From NCBI GenBank assembly GCA_009809945.1, contig WTPW01000345.1, positions 24,149 to 88,148 on the forward strand: 64,000 nucleotides of DNA. Direction: 5' to 3'. This stretch comes from Gigaspora margarita. Its lineage: Eukaryota; Glomeromycota; Glomeromycetes; Diversisporales; Gigasporaceae. Shown piece by piece: positions 9,337-21,279 of this stretch. Positions within the stretch are counted from its first letter, which is position 1. The number at the start of each line of letters is the position of its first letter. The notes below the pieces were generated by a model, which was given only the letters and a program-made list of their open reading frames with translations, ran no database searches and had not been told where the DNA came from. The position numbers and the translations under genes were made by a program.

Positions 9337-11121
9337 TATCAACGAATTATATATACGTAATCTTACATAAGATATTACTGCCCGTAATATTATGAAAATC
9401 TTATGATCGTCACGGTGTATTATGTAATATATTACGTTAGATTACGGTAATATTACGGTTATTATTTCGAAATATTTCAAAATATACCAAATAAAAAAAA
9501 ATGCAAATTACCTCTCCCTACAGGGGTCACGTACTCATGCAGATCAATAAACTAATGCATGCAGGAGGTAATATTTTGATATTTTCACATTGTTTCACAA
9601 TATTTTGGATCATTTCGCATTGTTTCGCAATATTTGGCAAATTTTCGCAAAATTTTAAAAAATAAATAAATGATATACATATTCACATAATCATACTTTT
9701 TTACAGGTTTTCGCTTTATTTTGCAAGGTTTCGCAATTTATTATAAAATTTTACATTTTTTTATTTATTATTATTTTTTTATTATTATTATTATATATTA
9801 TACATATTATATTATATATTATATTTTAATTATTATACATTTTTTACAGTATTATTTTTACATTATTATATATTATTTTAAATACTTTCGCACTTCTTCG
9901 CTTCTAATTCTATCACTATATACAAAAAACTAGCCCTATACACTTATTTTCGCTCACCCACAGTTAGTTATTATCTTTGCTTCTTTGTTTTCTATTGTCT
10001 TCACTTTGACTACTTCTTTTGTTTTGGCTATAAACTTCGGTTCACACTCTTTTTCTAAAAACTTCAAAATAAAAATGTTTCTTAGAAGTGTTGGTTCTTG
10101 CAAATTGCCGAGGAAAGTCGCAAAGTTTCGAAGAAGTTAGGAATAACTAAAATAAAATTTAAAAAAATAAGTAAAAAAAAAACAAAAAAACAAAAAGTGT
10201 AAGCAAACTAATAAAAAAAAATAAACGAAGCCCCATATCTTCGTAAGAGTTCGCGTTTTTGTAAATTCAGAAATTGCAAAAGTCGTGATGTTCTTGCGAA
10301 ATGCCAAAAAAGTTGCGAAGTACTGAAAAAGTCTGGGTTGTTTTTCGTGCAAAGTGCCAGGAAGTAAGGGTTCTGTTCTCGCAAAGTGCCGAAATATAAT
10401 AATAAAAAAAAATTTAAAATAAAACAAAAGAAAACAAAAACAAAAAATACAAAATGAAAAAATAAATAACGCGAAACCTTGCAAAAAATTGCACAAACTT
10501 GCAAATCTATGCGAAAACTTGCGAAAACTTGCGCCTAACTAAATCATTCTCTAAAGAAGCGTTCTTGGTGTTCTTGATTATGTCAGAAGTCTGAGTAGAC
10601 ATACGAAAGGTTTCGAAATTTTGTATATCTTCTTGCAAAGGTGTCTTGTAAAAGTGCCGAAATAAAAAATAATTAAAAAAAAATTAAAAATAAAAATGAA
10701 AACAAAAAAATGAAACGAAAACAAAAAATGAAACGAAAATAAAAAATGAAACGAAATAAAAACAAAAAAGCGAAAGAAAAAAAATAGAAGATCTAATTAT
10801 AAACAAAAGATCTAATCTGATCTTGTAGTACAGAATTTGAATATCATCAAATTATTTTGAACTATTTCGAAAAATCAGTCTAATGCATGATCCAGGTTAC
10901 AGACCTACAGATCCTAATCCAGCTTGGTTTTCTAGTCCTAAATTATTTTGAAAGGGATCGAAATATTTCGTTAACCTATTTCGAAATATTTTGAAATTAC
11001 TTTCGTAATATTTCGAAAATTTGATAATTCGAAATATTTCGAAATATATTACGTAATATTTTGCTTATATTACGGTTCGTAATATCTTACGTAAGATTAC
11101 GCTATTATAAATTTGCTGATG
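9337..11121 (+). mobile_element. 1.8-kb TA-flanked non-autonomous element, copy A (complete)
   Basis: About 60-bp terminal inverted repeats start YATCARCRAATT and include the phrase CGTAATCTTACRTAAGATATTAC. TA dinucleotides flank both ends (9335-9336, 11122-11123), as in Tc1/mariner-class insertions. The interior holds degenerate repeats of TTCTTGCAAAGTGCCGAAA and A-rich or T-rich blocks; the Phe-rich reading frames there are low complexity. Other copies: 45030-53777 (split by a 6.84-kb insertion), 32958-36293 (split) and a partial inverted copy at 21985-23870. It cuts LINE B upstream of RT motif A. Confidence 0.8.
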
Positions 11122-11140
11122 TAGTAGCAGTGTTTAAAAA

Positions 11141-11648
11141 TGTTCGTATATGTAGTAGCTCTTGACCCTCTCTCTCTACTATATAAAAAAAAATTTAAAA
11201 ATCTGTATATTTATATATAAAATTTTACAAAAACTTGAATATATTATGACCCAGTGATCCGATTTGGATTATTTTGGTACCATTCGATTCATTTTTATAA
11301 GACGAATCCAATAGTACCAAAATCATTTCATTTGGATTACTGGATCATGTTTTATTAATGAAATACTATTGATTTTATAGTAATTTTATAAGAAAATATA
11401 ATAACCAATAGTATTTCATTAATAAAATGTGAACCAGTGATCCAAATCAAATAATTTTGGTACTATTCTAATTCTCTCCTCGAGATGATTCGAATAGTGC
11501 CAAAATCATTCAATTTGAACTACCAGATTAAGTTTTAGACAAATTTTTATAAAAAAATTGCATTATGTTAGAGGGAACCCCTCTATATATTAGAAATCAT
11601 TATATTTTGGGGGACCCCCCAAGCATAACATTATTTATAGATACCCTC
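11141..11648 (+). mobile_element. Multi-hairpin MITE, ATAACGTTAT family, copy 1 (left end short)
   Basis: Internally composed of three consecutive hairpins: two copies of the GGTACC hairpin module (11260-11346, 11440-11530) and between them a palindrome around ACTATTGATTTTATAGTAAT. It ends ATAACATTATTTATAG. The left terminal ATAACGTTATG is degenerate. Full copy at 39021-39553, inverted copy at 28661-29382, split copy at 56376-58111. Confidence 0.75.
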
Positions 11649-11761
11649 TAATTGCTAAAAGAAAAATTAAGATATCTCAAAAACTACTTAACCAATTTTA
11701 TTGATTTTACTACTGTTAGAATTAGAAAAACAAGCTTTACAAACTTTACAAACTTTTATTT

Positions 11762-12769
11762 AATTTTTTTTTAATATTAAGATGACCACTTAGATACCCT
11801 AGCACTTTATTGGTACAAACAGGTTGGTCTAGTTAGCATAACCATACCACATATTACATTTGTATAATGAGAGTACAACCAGCCACTTACACTTTTGGTA
11901 TCATTTCACACTAGCTGCCATACCTACAACCCAACTATGGGATTGTTTATTTAAACCCTCTGATTGCTACCTATGTCCTATGTTCCTTCTAATATACCCT
12001 TTCATGAGTAATTTGCTGTTTAAAGTACCCTGAAACTTTAGCCAAACTCCAATTTGTGGAGGGCATTTGATTCTGTGATAAACCTAATAGAGCAGTACCT
12101 GTTCCACCTAGGATTCATCTACACTTTTGGTAACATACACATCTGCATTATACCAATACTTGCAGTCAGGAATTATCCTTAAACTGCTATTATTACCTAA
12201 TCCTGCCCTTGTGAAGTTCCCCAACCCTAGCATCTGATTAGTTACTCTTCCGGTTCTTTTTCTCCAGTCACATTTTAACTCCCAATTCTAAGACCCAAAA
12301 GGGTTGGTCAGCCCAGCTTTAGGATGCCTTATGGTCTCCCTCCCCTTGATATATGCCTCCGAAACATATGTCCTTTTTCTCTAGTATGACTTTGGCAGTT
12401 TAGTTGGTAGAGGTTTCCAACCCTTTTAATCATCAGTCTGCTTCTAGTCAGTCCTTATCCAAGATTCTTTACTCTGTACACTATTAAAAGTCGGGTACTT
12501 CTTCACTTGGGACTTGCCAAGCGGGTTCTATTCTGCTAATTCCCAGGATTTACATGCTTCCTTTTTCCTTGTATGACATTATACAAGTTAGTCAGCTCCC
12601 AATAACTTGGTATCACCTGGGTTACAGATCAAAGATCCAATTAGTTGAAGCACAGATTAGTTACCATAATACAAATACAATTTTCAAAAACATCTCTAGT
12701 GGGATTTGAGCTTTGCACCTGTCACTTGAGGGTGACAACAACCCAACTTTGCTATGTCACTACACCCCC
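11762..12769 (-). mobile_element. Long tRNA-headed SINE, copy 1 (about 1.0 kb)
   Basis: Minus-strand retroposon. Its 5 prime head at 12769-12690 reads GGGGTGTAGTGACATAGC and continues to a B-box-like CAAAGCTCAAATCCC; its 3 prime end is A-rich (T-rich on plus at 11763-11772). Flanking repeats TTTACAAACTTTTATT (11745-11760) and TTTACAAACTTTATT (12770-12784) are an imperfect target duplication. Sequence is the most diverged of three copies (others 34227-35208 and 54138-55126). Confidence 0.75.
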
Positions 12770-13032
12770 TTTACAAACTTTATTAAAAACTAAAAAATGT
12801 TAATTTAATAAAAAAATAACTTTACTTAGAAAGGACTACCAGATTTGATTCATATATAAATTTTATATATTAATTTATTTCCAAATTTTATTATAAAGCT
12901 ACTATAGTGACTCTGTCATTCTTAAGTGAATTAGCTCTTAATAAAATTTTATAAAATCTTATAATTCACAAAATTTTACTAATTAATTCTAAATTCATGC
13001 ACTAAATAAACTTGTTCAGTACCAAAAAATAT

Positions 13033-13312
13033 ATATAAACATATGGATTGCCGTCAATAGAAATAAGGCAGATCTATATTTGAAAAAAATTAATACCTTA
13101 ACTTTCATAGCTCATACATCGATAAAATTTAAAGCTATTTTGATGATTTAATATTCAAAAAAAAGCTTAAATCATAAGCTTTTATTTGAATATTAAACCA
13201 TTAAGATAACTTTAAAATTTATCGATATATAAGCTGTGAAAGTTAAGGTATTAATTTTTTTTCAAATGTAGATCTGCCTTATTTCTATTGACAGTAGCCT
13301 ATATTTAAATTT
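13033..13312. mobile_element. Fold-back MITE, arms about 135 bp
   Basis: The two halves are near-perfect reverse complements: CAATAGAAATAAGGCAGATC on the left pairs with GATCTGCCTTATTTCTATTG on the right, and pairing continues through CCTTAACTTTCA/TGAAAGTTAAGG and ATCGATAAAATTT/AAATTTATCGAT down to a short AAGCTT-rich loop near 13175. No coding capacity; no convincing TSD. Confidence 0.8.
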
Positions 13313-13466
13313 AAACTAGTTAGCAGACTTCTGACCAAATCTGGATCTGTGGTTTGGGTTTGATTTATATATATTATTTGCTCAAATTTAATTGGCTAAT
13401 TTAGTATCAGGTGGAAAGAGAAGGTACCTTTTTAAGAGGTAAAAATTACCTGATAAATGTCTTTAC

Positions 13467-14049
13467 TAGGGGTCTTAGTAGATCAAGTTGGGTCAGGTTT
13501 GGGCCTGATTTGGGTTAGATCTACTTGGATCAAAACCCAATCTGGGTCTGACCTGCTTCATGTCAAACCTGACCTAGATCTGACCTGACTTATATCAAAC
13601 CCAACCCAGGTTTAACCCAACCTAACCCAACCCGAGTTGATAATAGTTGCTACATAGTAAAGTCTAAATTTTACTATGATGCAGATAGCTTTAATTCTAT
13701 ACAAAAAATAGTTTTACAAAAAATACTACTTTTTTTTAAAAAATTTATAAAATGCAAACCTAATCTACAAGGTTTGTTCTTTATATCCTAAAGAATAAAA
13801 CTTGTAGTTTAGATTTTAATTTAAAGCTAAACTGGTAGAGCAATAGCTTTTTAAAATTTAAAAATTTATTAATAAATTGTAAAAATATAAATGTATATGT
13901 TTTTAACTTAAGCCAATTAGAATGCACTATTAAGCTCACATAATTTAGGTTTCAGATTAGCAAAAAAATTTTTTTTGAAAAAAAAATTTTCTCTTAAAAA
14001 AAATTTTTCTCTCTAAAAAAAAAAAAGAGAGATCTTTTTAAAAAAAGCT

Positions 14050-14085
<36 letters not shown>

Positions 14086-14664
14086 AAGCCATCTGATTGG
14101 CTTACCTCATATCACATAATCTGCAAAAAAAGTGAACAAAATTATGTGATTTCAGGGTTAAAGCTATCCGCACTATATATAAATCGATAAATGCCCGCCT
14201 AAGTAAACTTGTTTGGAAGATTAAAATTCATATATACTGAAATTTTTATTCAAATCAGAGAAAATTTTATTATTTGACTTTTAATTTTTTATTTGACTTT
14301 TAATTTTTTATTTGACTTTTAATTTTTATGTTTAATGAAAAAATTAGAATCTTTTTAAAAAATATGTTTGACAAACATAAAAATTAAAAGTCAAATAATA
14401 AAAAGTTCACCAATTTGGATAAACATTTCAGAATATGTGCATTTTGTTCTTCTAAACAAGTTTACTTAGCAGATTTAATCAATTTATATAGTAAAATTTT
14501 TTACTTTACTATGTAGGGACTACTTGTGATCATTGAATATAATTTGACATGGGTTTGACCCAACCCAGGTTTTCTCTAACCCGGGTCTGACCTGTTCTAC
14601 ATTTTATCTGACCCAACCCAATCCGAGTTGGGTTAGATTAGACCCAACCCAGCTAAGACTCCTA
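13467..14664. mobile_element. hAT-like element with AACCCAACC-rich ends, 1198 bp
   Basis: Ends TAGGGGTCTTAG and, on the other strand, TAGGAGTCTTAG, flanked by GTCTTTAC (13459-13466) and GTCTCTAC (14665-14672), 7 of 8 matching. Both subterminal regions are dense in TGGGTCAGGT/AACCCAACCC motifs in both orientations. The interior holds a fold-back unit (13632-14537). A second member with a perfect TSD is at 26085-26920. It has inserted into a Harbinger-like MITE whose remains flank it. Confidence 0.82.
13632..14537. repeat. Fold-back unit TAGTTGCTACATAGTAAAG inside the hAT-like element
   Basis: Left arm TTGCTACATAGTAAAGTC at 13640 pairs with the right arm TTACTATGTAGGGACTAC at 14508. Further pairing is CCTAAGTAAACTTGTTTGG (14200) with CTAAACAAGTTTACTTAG (14451) and TATTTGACTTTTAATTTTT with its complement. 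Low-complexity A-runs lie at 14035-14085. The same fold-back occurs at 26238-26578, 37875-38225 and 57235-57578, always within larger elements. Confidence 0.65.
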
Positions 14665-15426
14665 GTCTCTACCCTTTTAATCTCACTTTTTTTTACTATT
14701 TCTTTTTTAAAAAATCATCTAATTTTTGTCAATTCTCTTAATTGATTTTTGAATTGTAATACTAGTCTTAAATATATAACAGGTTAGTGCTAAATTATCA
14801 GATTACTAATTATATTTCAAAATTAGACATAGCAATTATAGAACATATTATACTAAATGATAAATTATAATAAAAATTATAATAAAAACATATGAATTTA
14901 CTATAAATTTTAAGTTTCATATTATTTTTAACTTATAAAATGGATATGGGTATTATGGTGCAGTTAAGTATTTTGGCTAATAATACATAATGTATTGACC
15001 AGAATTGAATAATTTTGGTACTATTGGATTCATTATATCAAGGTGAGTTGAATGGTACCAAAATCATTCAATTCTAATAAGATATTGTTAATTAAAAATA
15101 CAAATTAAAAAAATAAATTATAATGCAGGTACCAATTATGGTACATATACTATTTTTCATAATCTATTAAGATTTATTAATCAGAATTAAATAATTTTGA
15201 TACTATTTGATTTATCTCATTAAGATGTATTGAATAGAAAATATTGATGAACATATAATTGAAAACAATTATGTATACTGGCGCAAAACATTTTCTGAAT
15301 TTAAAAAATGATATTTACATAACTCTTGGTAGAACAGTCTGTTTTCAATAATTTTACCACCAAAATGTCCACCTTGAAGAAGCAATTCCAACAAGCCCAA
15401 ACTCACAAAATCCAATCGCAGGATTA

Positions 15427-16995
15427 GGGCGCTGACAGATATTACATAATATCTTTTTATCAAGGGGTACCCCCTCCCTCCCACATAAGACAGATTCTGA
15501 TTGGTTGATTTTTAAAAAAATTTTATCAAAATTTTACTAATAGATTATTATTTTGGCTCTAGATAAACTTATTTAAAATATAATTATATACCAAAATAAT
15601 GTATTTTTGTATGCTAAGAAAGTTTATTTAGTGCCCAAAATCATATTTCATTAGTAAAATTTTGCATAATACAGGATTATTTATATTTTTATTAATAAAA
15701 ATATAGAAAATTCTGCATTGTGCAAAATTTTACTAATGAATAATAAATTTGAGCTTTAAGTAAACTTGTTTAACACTAAAAAATACATTATTTCAGTATA
15801 TATTCTTTTAATTTTTATAATTTTTTAAATAAATATGAGCAAAAATGCATTTTTGATAAAAATTTACTAATTTGCTAAAATTTTTTCTGTCTCTGCTTCT
15901 AAAAGTTTGTATGAAAAAACAAAATGCTTATAATTTTACTTATCTTTATTTCAAAAATTAAAAAAGTTAAATAATTATATACCACTAGAATGTAAAATTT
16001 AGTGCTAAACAAAATTAATTAGGGCCCTAAGTTATAATTCATTAGTAAAATTTTGCATGATGCTGAATTTTCTATATTTTTATTAATAAAAATATAGAAA
16101 ATGCTGTATCATGCAAAATTTTACTAATTAATTATAACTTTGAGCTCTAAGTAAACTTGTTCAGTACTAAAATCTACATCCTGGCGGCATATAATTATTT
16201 AAATTTTTTAAAATTTGAAATAAAAATGAGTTAAATTGGTAAATTTTCATTAAAATATAATATTGCTCATCTTTATTTGAAATTTATTAAAATTAAACAA
16301 ATATATACTAATATAGTGTATCTTTTTGTACTGAACAAGTTTACTTAGAGCTCAAAGTTATAATTTATTAGTACAATTTTGTATAATTCTAAATTTTCTA
16401 TATTTTTATTAATAAAAATATAGAAAATTCTACATAATGCAAAATTGTACTAATTAATCATAACTTTGAGCTCTAAGTAAACATGTTCAACATCAAAAAA
16501 TACACCATATTGGCATATATTTTTTTTTAATTTTTTAAATTTTCAAATAAAGGTGAGCAATATTATATTTTGATAAAAATTTATCAATTTTACTCATCTT
16601 TATTTCAAAAATTGCAAAAATTAAACAATTATATACTGTCAGAATGTACATTTTAGTGCTGAACAAGTTTATTTAGAGCTCTAAGTTATAATTCATTAGT
16701 AAAATTTTGCATGATACAGAATTTTCTATATTTTTATTAATAAAAATATAGAAAATTTAGCATCATGCAAAATTTTACTAATAAATTAGAACTTTGACCC
16801 CTAAGTAATCTTGTTTAGTACTCAAAAATACACTATTATAATATATATTTGTATTTTATATAAATTTAATTAATACTCAAAATTTTAATCTATTACAATA
16901 TATTATATTATATATAGAATTATATATATTATATAGTGTAATGTAAGATTTTGGCCTTACCCCCCAATGATATTACGTAATATCTGTCAGCGCCC
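15427..16995. mobile_element. PIF/Harbinger-like element, 1569 bp, TTA TSD
   Basis: Inverted repeats GGGCGCTGACAGATATTAC at both ends, flanked by TTA (15424-15426 and 16996-16998). The related palindrome at 23879-25016 lacks it, which gives an empty-site comparison. The interior is four tandem units of roughly 330-390 bp, each with a hairpin around TCTATATTTTTATTAATAAA. A 154-bp deletion derivative with the same ends and TTA duplication is at 38780-38933. Confidence 0.85.
15640..16800. repeat. Four tandem hairpin units
   Basis: The block ATTAGTAAAATTTTGCATRAT, an AT hairpin (TATAGAAAAT complement), then ATGCAAAATTTTACTAAT recurs at about 15650-15745, 16040-16135, 16365-16460 and 16695-16790. 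Between them sit pairs of the motif TAAGTAAACTTGTTCAGTAC in inverted orientation. No coding. Confidence 0.8.
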
Positions 16996-17608
16996 TTATG
17001 GGATCATTAAAGTTTATGTATTGTTTTTAATAAAAATTTGATTAGTTAAACTTATTCATGTTTTCAAAACAATAATAAAACCTTAATGATCCCATGATCC
17101 TGTAATTGGATTTTAGCAAGTTGGGCTTGTTGGAATCACCTCTGCAAGGTGAACATTTTGGTGGTAAAATTATTGAAAAGGACTATTTTACCAAAAGTTA
17201 TTCATTATTTTATGCTAATTTTAAATTTTGCTTTACATAATGTATTTTAATTAAATTATAATATCTTGAGAAGTATCAATCAGAATTATATAATTTGGTA
17301 TTATTTGATTTGTCTCGATAAGACAAACTGAATATTACTCAAATTATACAATTCTGACTGATAGTTCACAAGATATTACTATATACTAAAATACTTCTAT
17401 CATTATAATTTATATCTACTGTAAATATTACTTTAATAGTAATACCTCATGATCCATTAATCAGAATTCTACAATTTTGGTACCAATTGATTCAGCTCAT
17501 TGCAATAAATTGATTGTTACCAAAATTATAGAATTCTAATTAGTAGATTATAAGATATTAGTAGTGTACCATAATTGGTAGTGTACCAAAATACTTATAT
17601 CCACTTTA

Positions 17609-17954
17609 TATTAATTTTTTGTCAAATTTTTAGATTAAGTATATCAAAAATATATACTAAGATTATTTAGAACACTTTTTTAACCTTTTGCAAATTTTGT
17701 ATATTTTTTTATGATATTTATTTTTGGTGCAGAATGTACCATGTACAGAGTCCAAAATTCTGAATCAAATATGTTAAAATATATTGGAATTATAGTTAGC
17801 TTGATAGAAATTGATTAATTTTAATTAAACACAGTATTGCTATAAAAATTTTGCCTATATAATTATTGACTAATAAATAATTATAGCAATCTTTGGTAAG
17901 CAATATAAATACTTTATTTTATTAGCAAAAATCATTTATACCTGATATGGTACT
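17609..17954. other. No gene recognised
   Basis: AT-rich sequence with many stops in all frames. I see no feature in it other than its position between a palindromic element and the satellite array. Confidence 0.5.
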
Positions 17955-19235
17955 ATAATTAGTTTTAGAACAAGTAGCATGGTGGTTAGTTTTGAGACAA
18001 GTAATTTAGTAGTTAGATTTGAGACAAGTAGCACAATAGTTAGTTGCATGGTAATTAGATTTGAGACAAGTAGCATGTTATGTTCAGGACAAGTAACACA
18101 GTAGTTAGATTTGGAACAAATAGTACAATAGTTAGATTTGAAACAAGTAGTACAAGTAGTTATATTTGAATTAAGTGTTATAGTAAAGTTAGGTTTGGGA
18201 CAAGTAGCAGTAGAAATAGATTCAGGACAAGCAGTAGTAGAATTAGATTTGAAACAAGTAGCATGGTAGAATTAGATTTAAACAAGTAGTATAGTAGAAT
18301 TAGATTTGAAACAAGTAGCATAGTAGAATTAGATTCAAACCAAGTAGTACAAATTAAATTCAGGTCAAGTAGCACATTAGAATTAGATTTAGAAAAATAG
18401 TACGATAGAATTAGATTCGAGATAAATAGCATAGTAGAATTAGATTCGAGACAAGGATAAGTAGAACAGTAGAATTAGATTTGGGACAATTGGCATAGTA
18501 GAATTAGATTCGAAACAAACAGCATGGTAGAATTAGATTTAGAATAAGTAGCATAAATTTGCGACAAGTAGCATAAATTTGCGACAAGTAGCATAATAGA
18601 ATTAAATTCGGGATAAGTAGTACAATAGAATTAGATTCAAGATAAGTAGCATGGAGAATTAGATTCATATGGTACTTTATCTCCTAAAATTTTAATTTGG
18701 TTTCCTCTAGCCTTCTTAAACTAGAAATTTAATCTTTTAGTTTAAAATAGAAAAGTATGAGGTGAAATGTCACATCTTTTTTCTGTAGCGGTTTAATGGT
18801 TAGCCCTAATTGCAAGTGATAGGCTTGCCCTATTGCATAGATTAGTAGATGATTAGTTAGGAATTTTAAATATAGTATTTCTTTATATATCATCCTGATA
18901 TAATTGTAACTTACTATCCTATTCCTGTACTTGACATTAACAAATAAAAAAAAAAAAAAGATTCATATGGTATAATAGAGTTAGATTCAGGATAGGTAGC
19001 ATGGTTAGAATTAGATTCGGATAGGTAATATGGTAAAGTTAGATTCGGGACAGGTGCTATAGCTCAATAGAGTTAAATTTGAGACAAGTAGCACAGTAAA
19101 GTTAGACTTAGAACAGGTAGCACAGTAAAGTTAGAGTCAGAACAGTAGCATGATAGAGTTAGATTTGGGATTTATAGAAAGATAGTTTTGTAATATGGTA
19201 ATTAAATTTGGAATTAGTAATATAGTAGTTAGATT
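17955..19235 (+). repeat. Satellite array, about 28-32-bp degenerate unit (forward)
   Basis: Tandem repeat of a unit like GTAGAATTAGATTTGAGACA plus AGTAGCATA, with many substitutions and variable length. A retroposed sequence (18675-18958) is inserted in it. The reverse-orientation form is found at 19795-20165 and 52005-53115. Apparent reading frames rich in SNLILL are products of the repeat. Confidence 0.9.
18675..18958 (+). mobile_element. Retroposed sequence (SINE-like) with 14-bp TSD and poly(A)
   Basis: Flanked by perfect duplications AGATTCATATGGTA (18661-18674 and 18959-18972) and ending in an A-run (18945-18958) preceded by ACAAATAAA. This is a clean mark of retroposition. Its middle (18787-18826) shares GTAGCGGTTTAATGGTTAGC with the long SINE at 54663-54700, so it is either a short relative or a chimaera. 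Confidence 0.88.
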
Positions 19236-19794
19236 CAGAATATAGGATGATAGGATAACATAATAAATAAATAAATTATAAAATAAACTATGTATTCTCA
19301 AAGTTTTATACAGTTTTTATTTATTGAATTTTTTAATGTTTTAGTTAGTATATATTATTTATAGTATTATTAGTTATATATAGTATTTATTTTATATCTA
19401 TTTCATAGTTATTTACATAATGCGCAAAACCATATTATATCACAAATGTCATTAATAACGAATATCTGCTCTGCAATCTAATAATAATTTAAATGCTACC
19501 TTAATCATAATCTCCAAGACCCGCATAACTATTTTAACATGACTATTCTGCAATACTATATAACTTAATCTCTAGCTAGACTAGTGATGTGGTAGAATCA
19601 TTCCAATAATTGCTATAACTAGTTATAATATAAGCTTTGGATAATTCTACCATATTACTAAGCTAGACCTACATAATTATCTAATTATGATTCTAGTTCT
19701 TACACTAGTCTCATGCTACTATCTAACCTTATCCTTGTCACTAAGCCCGCTTTATATTTTAATTCTATTCTAACCCTTACCTTAAATCTATCTA
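19236..19794. other. No gene recognised; unique-looking AT-rich DNA with one short hairpin
   Basis: Contains a short inverted repeat (TGTGGTAGAATCATTCC near 19600, complementary to the region near 19645) but no coding signal. It separates two satellite arrays of opposite orientation. Confidence 0.4.
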
Positions 19795-20165
19795 TAACCT
19801 AATTTAAAACTCTAACTATTATACCACATCTCAAATCTAACTATTGTACTAGATCTTAAATCTAACTATTGTAATATAATAAAATCTAACTATCGTACTA
19901 TATTCAAATCTACCTATTGTGCTACAACTGAATCTAACTATCATGCTATATTCTGAATTTAACTACATACTATGTTCTAAATCTAACTATCATACTATAC
20001 CCCAAATCTAGCTATCATGCTATTGTATATTATGAATATTACTACTGCTATGTCCTGAATCTAATTATTGTTGCTATGCCTGATGCTACATCCATTTTTA
20101 CTATTTAATTATGTTCGTTCTTTCTATTGTACTATGTTCGTTCTTACTATCATGCTATTGTACAA
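19795..20165 (-). repeat. Satellite array in reverse orientation
   Basis: Tandem AATCTAACTATYGTRCTAT-like units, the reverse complement of the array at 17955-19235 and the same orientation as 52005-53115. Confidence 0.88.
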
Positions 20166-20607
20166 AAAAAATAAATAAGTTATTTAAATTTATATTTTAT
20201 AAAATCAATTAAATAAATTAATAAAATACTAAAAAAAAAAATACTTATAGAATGAATTCCAATAATTGTCTATATTGTAATTGCAGGGCTCACAAAAAAT
20301 CAGAACTTGATCAAATCGAAAAGAGCAATAATGTGGTACATAATAGTTAGAATTAGTTTATATTGATACTATATGCAATAATTGTTATTATAAGTTACAG
20401 CAAACCATTCTTTTATAGAACTTACTTGCTATTCTGGTAGTTACAGTATGTGGTTAAGGTCGTATAGGTTTGTATTAGAGTTTTCATGATTTTTACTATA
20501 AAATAAATATAAAGCCCTGACTGACTGAGCCAGAGGATAAAAGCCACTCTTAGGATTACCAAAACGAAGTGTTGTTAACTTGCTAGTGAGAGGAATAAGG
20601 TAATAAA
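20166..20607. other. No gene recognised
   Basis: AT-rich, stops in every frame. It lies between the reverse satellite and the MITE at 20608, possibly interior sequence of the element whose right end is at 21893. Confidence 0.4.
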
Positions 20608-20751
20608 TATACCAGGTGGATAAAAAGTCCCTGTACAGGACCTTTTTTATTATTTCTACTAATATAATTTTAAAATTACCGGTATTAGATTGATAATTAT
20701 AGTGATTTAAAAAAAGGGTCCTGTATTGAGACTTTTTATCTATCGGGTATA
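20608..20751. mobile_element. MITE, 144 bp, TATACC ends
   Basis: About 35-bp inverted repeats: GGATAAAAAGTCCCTGTACA on the left pairs with TGTATTGAGACTTTTTATC on the right, followed by GGACC and its complement. TA at each end suggests a TA target. Confidence 0.85.
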
Positions 20752-20952
20752 TCTAATATTGATCCTTTACGATATTGCTGCTAGTGGATAGAGTCTTGTA
20801 AAAAATTCTGTTAGAGCCCACTTACTATTCTGATAACTAAGATTAAATTAATTTGTCTTGAGCTAGTTTTGCATAATAGACTAGACTAAACTTTGACCAA
20901 AATTGACCAGACTGAACCAGACTAGACTACTAACATCCCTTAGCTATCTTAT

Positions 20953-21167
20953 AAATTTTGGGCCAAACCAAAAATTTGTTCGCTTTTTAAAATCTCTTCT
21001 GTTTTGTTTTAAAGATCATCTAACTCTTTGAAATCATATTACTGTCTTTGAAACTTCGGTCTGGAGATAGCAATATATTTTTTAAAGAGTTAGATGATCC
21101 ATAGAATGAAACCAGAGAGATTTTAGAAAACAGTCAAATTTTTAGTTTGCCCAGAATATTTTGTTGA
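20953..21167. mobile_element. MITE, about 215 bp, GGGCCAAACC ends
   Basis: Left GGGCCAAACCAAAAATTTG pairs with right CAAATTTTTAGTTTGCCC, and further in GATCATCTAACTCTTT pairs with AAAGAGTTAGATGATC. No coding. Confidence 0.75.
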
Positions 21168-21279
21168 ACTTGTATTCTAGTGACTCATAGTATATATTAA
21201 GGTTGAGTTAGTTTGTATTGAGAATAACTATAAGAAAATTGAATGCTAGCAAAAATGTGCTTGAGATAAAAAAAAAAAT

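Larger units (their letters stand above)
14938..17608. mobile_element. Giant palindromic element, copy 1, with nested Harbinger-like insertion
   Basis: Starts ATGGATATGGGTATTATGG and ends ACTTATATCCACTTTA. Left and right arms (about 550 bp each) are mutual reverse complements, for example CCAACAAGCCCAA..TCCAAT on the left and ATTGGA..TTGGGCTTGTTGG on the right. Each arm carries two GGTACC hairpin modules. The centre is near 17040. The 15427-16995 insertion splits the left arm. The uninterrupted relative is at 23879-25016. Confidence 0.8.

Noticed and set aside
10137..10504. Phe-rich open frames on both 1.8-kb elements (also 22499-22696, 23087-23326, 35152-35436, 45779-45979)
   Set aside because: They result from A-rich or T-rich blocks and internal repeats and are not conserved in frame between copies.
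18178..18432. 84-codon frame rich in SNLILL
   Set aside because: Translation of the satellite; periodic with the repeat unit.
17955..20165. CRISPR-like spaced repeats
   Set aside because: The units are contiguous and degenerate with no unique spacers, and the DNA is eukaryotic.
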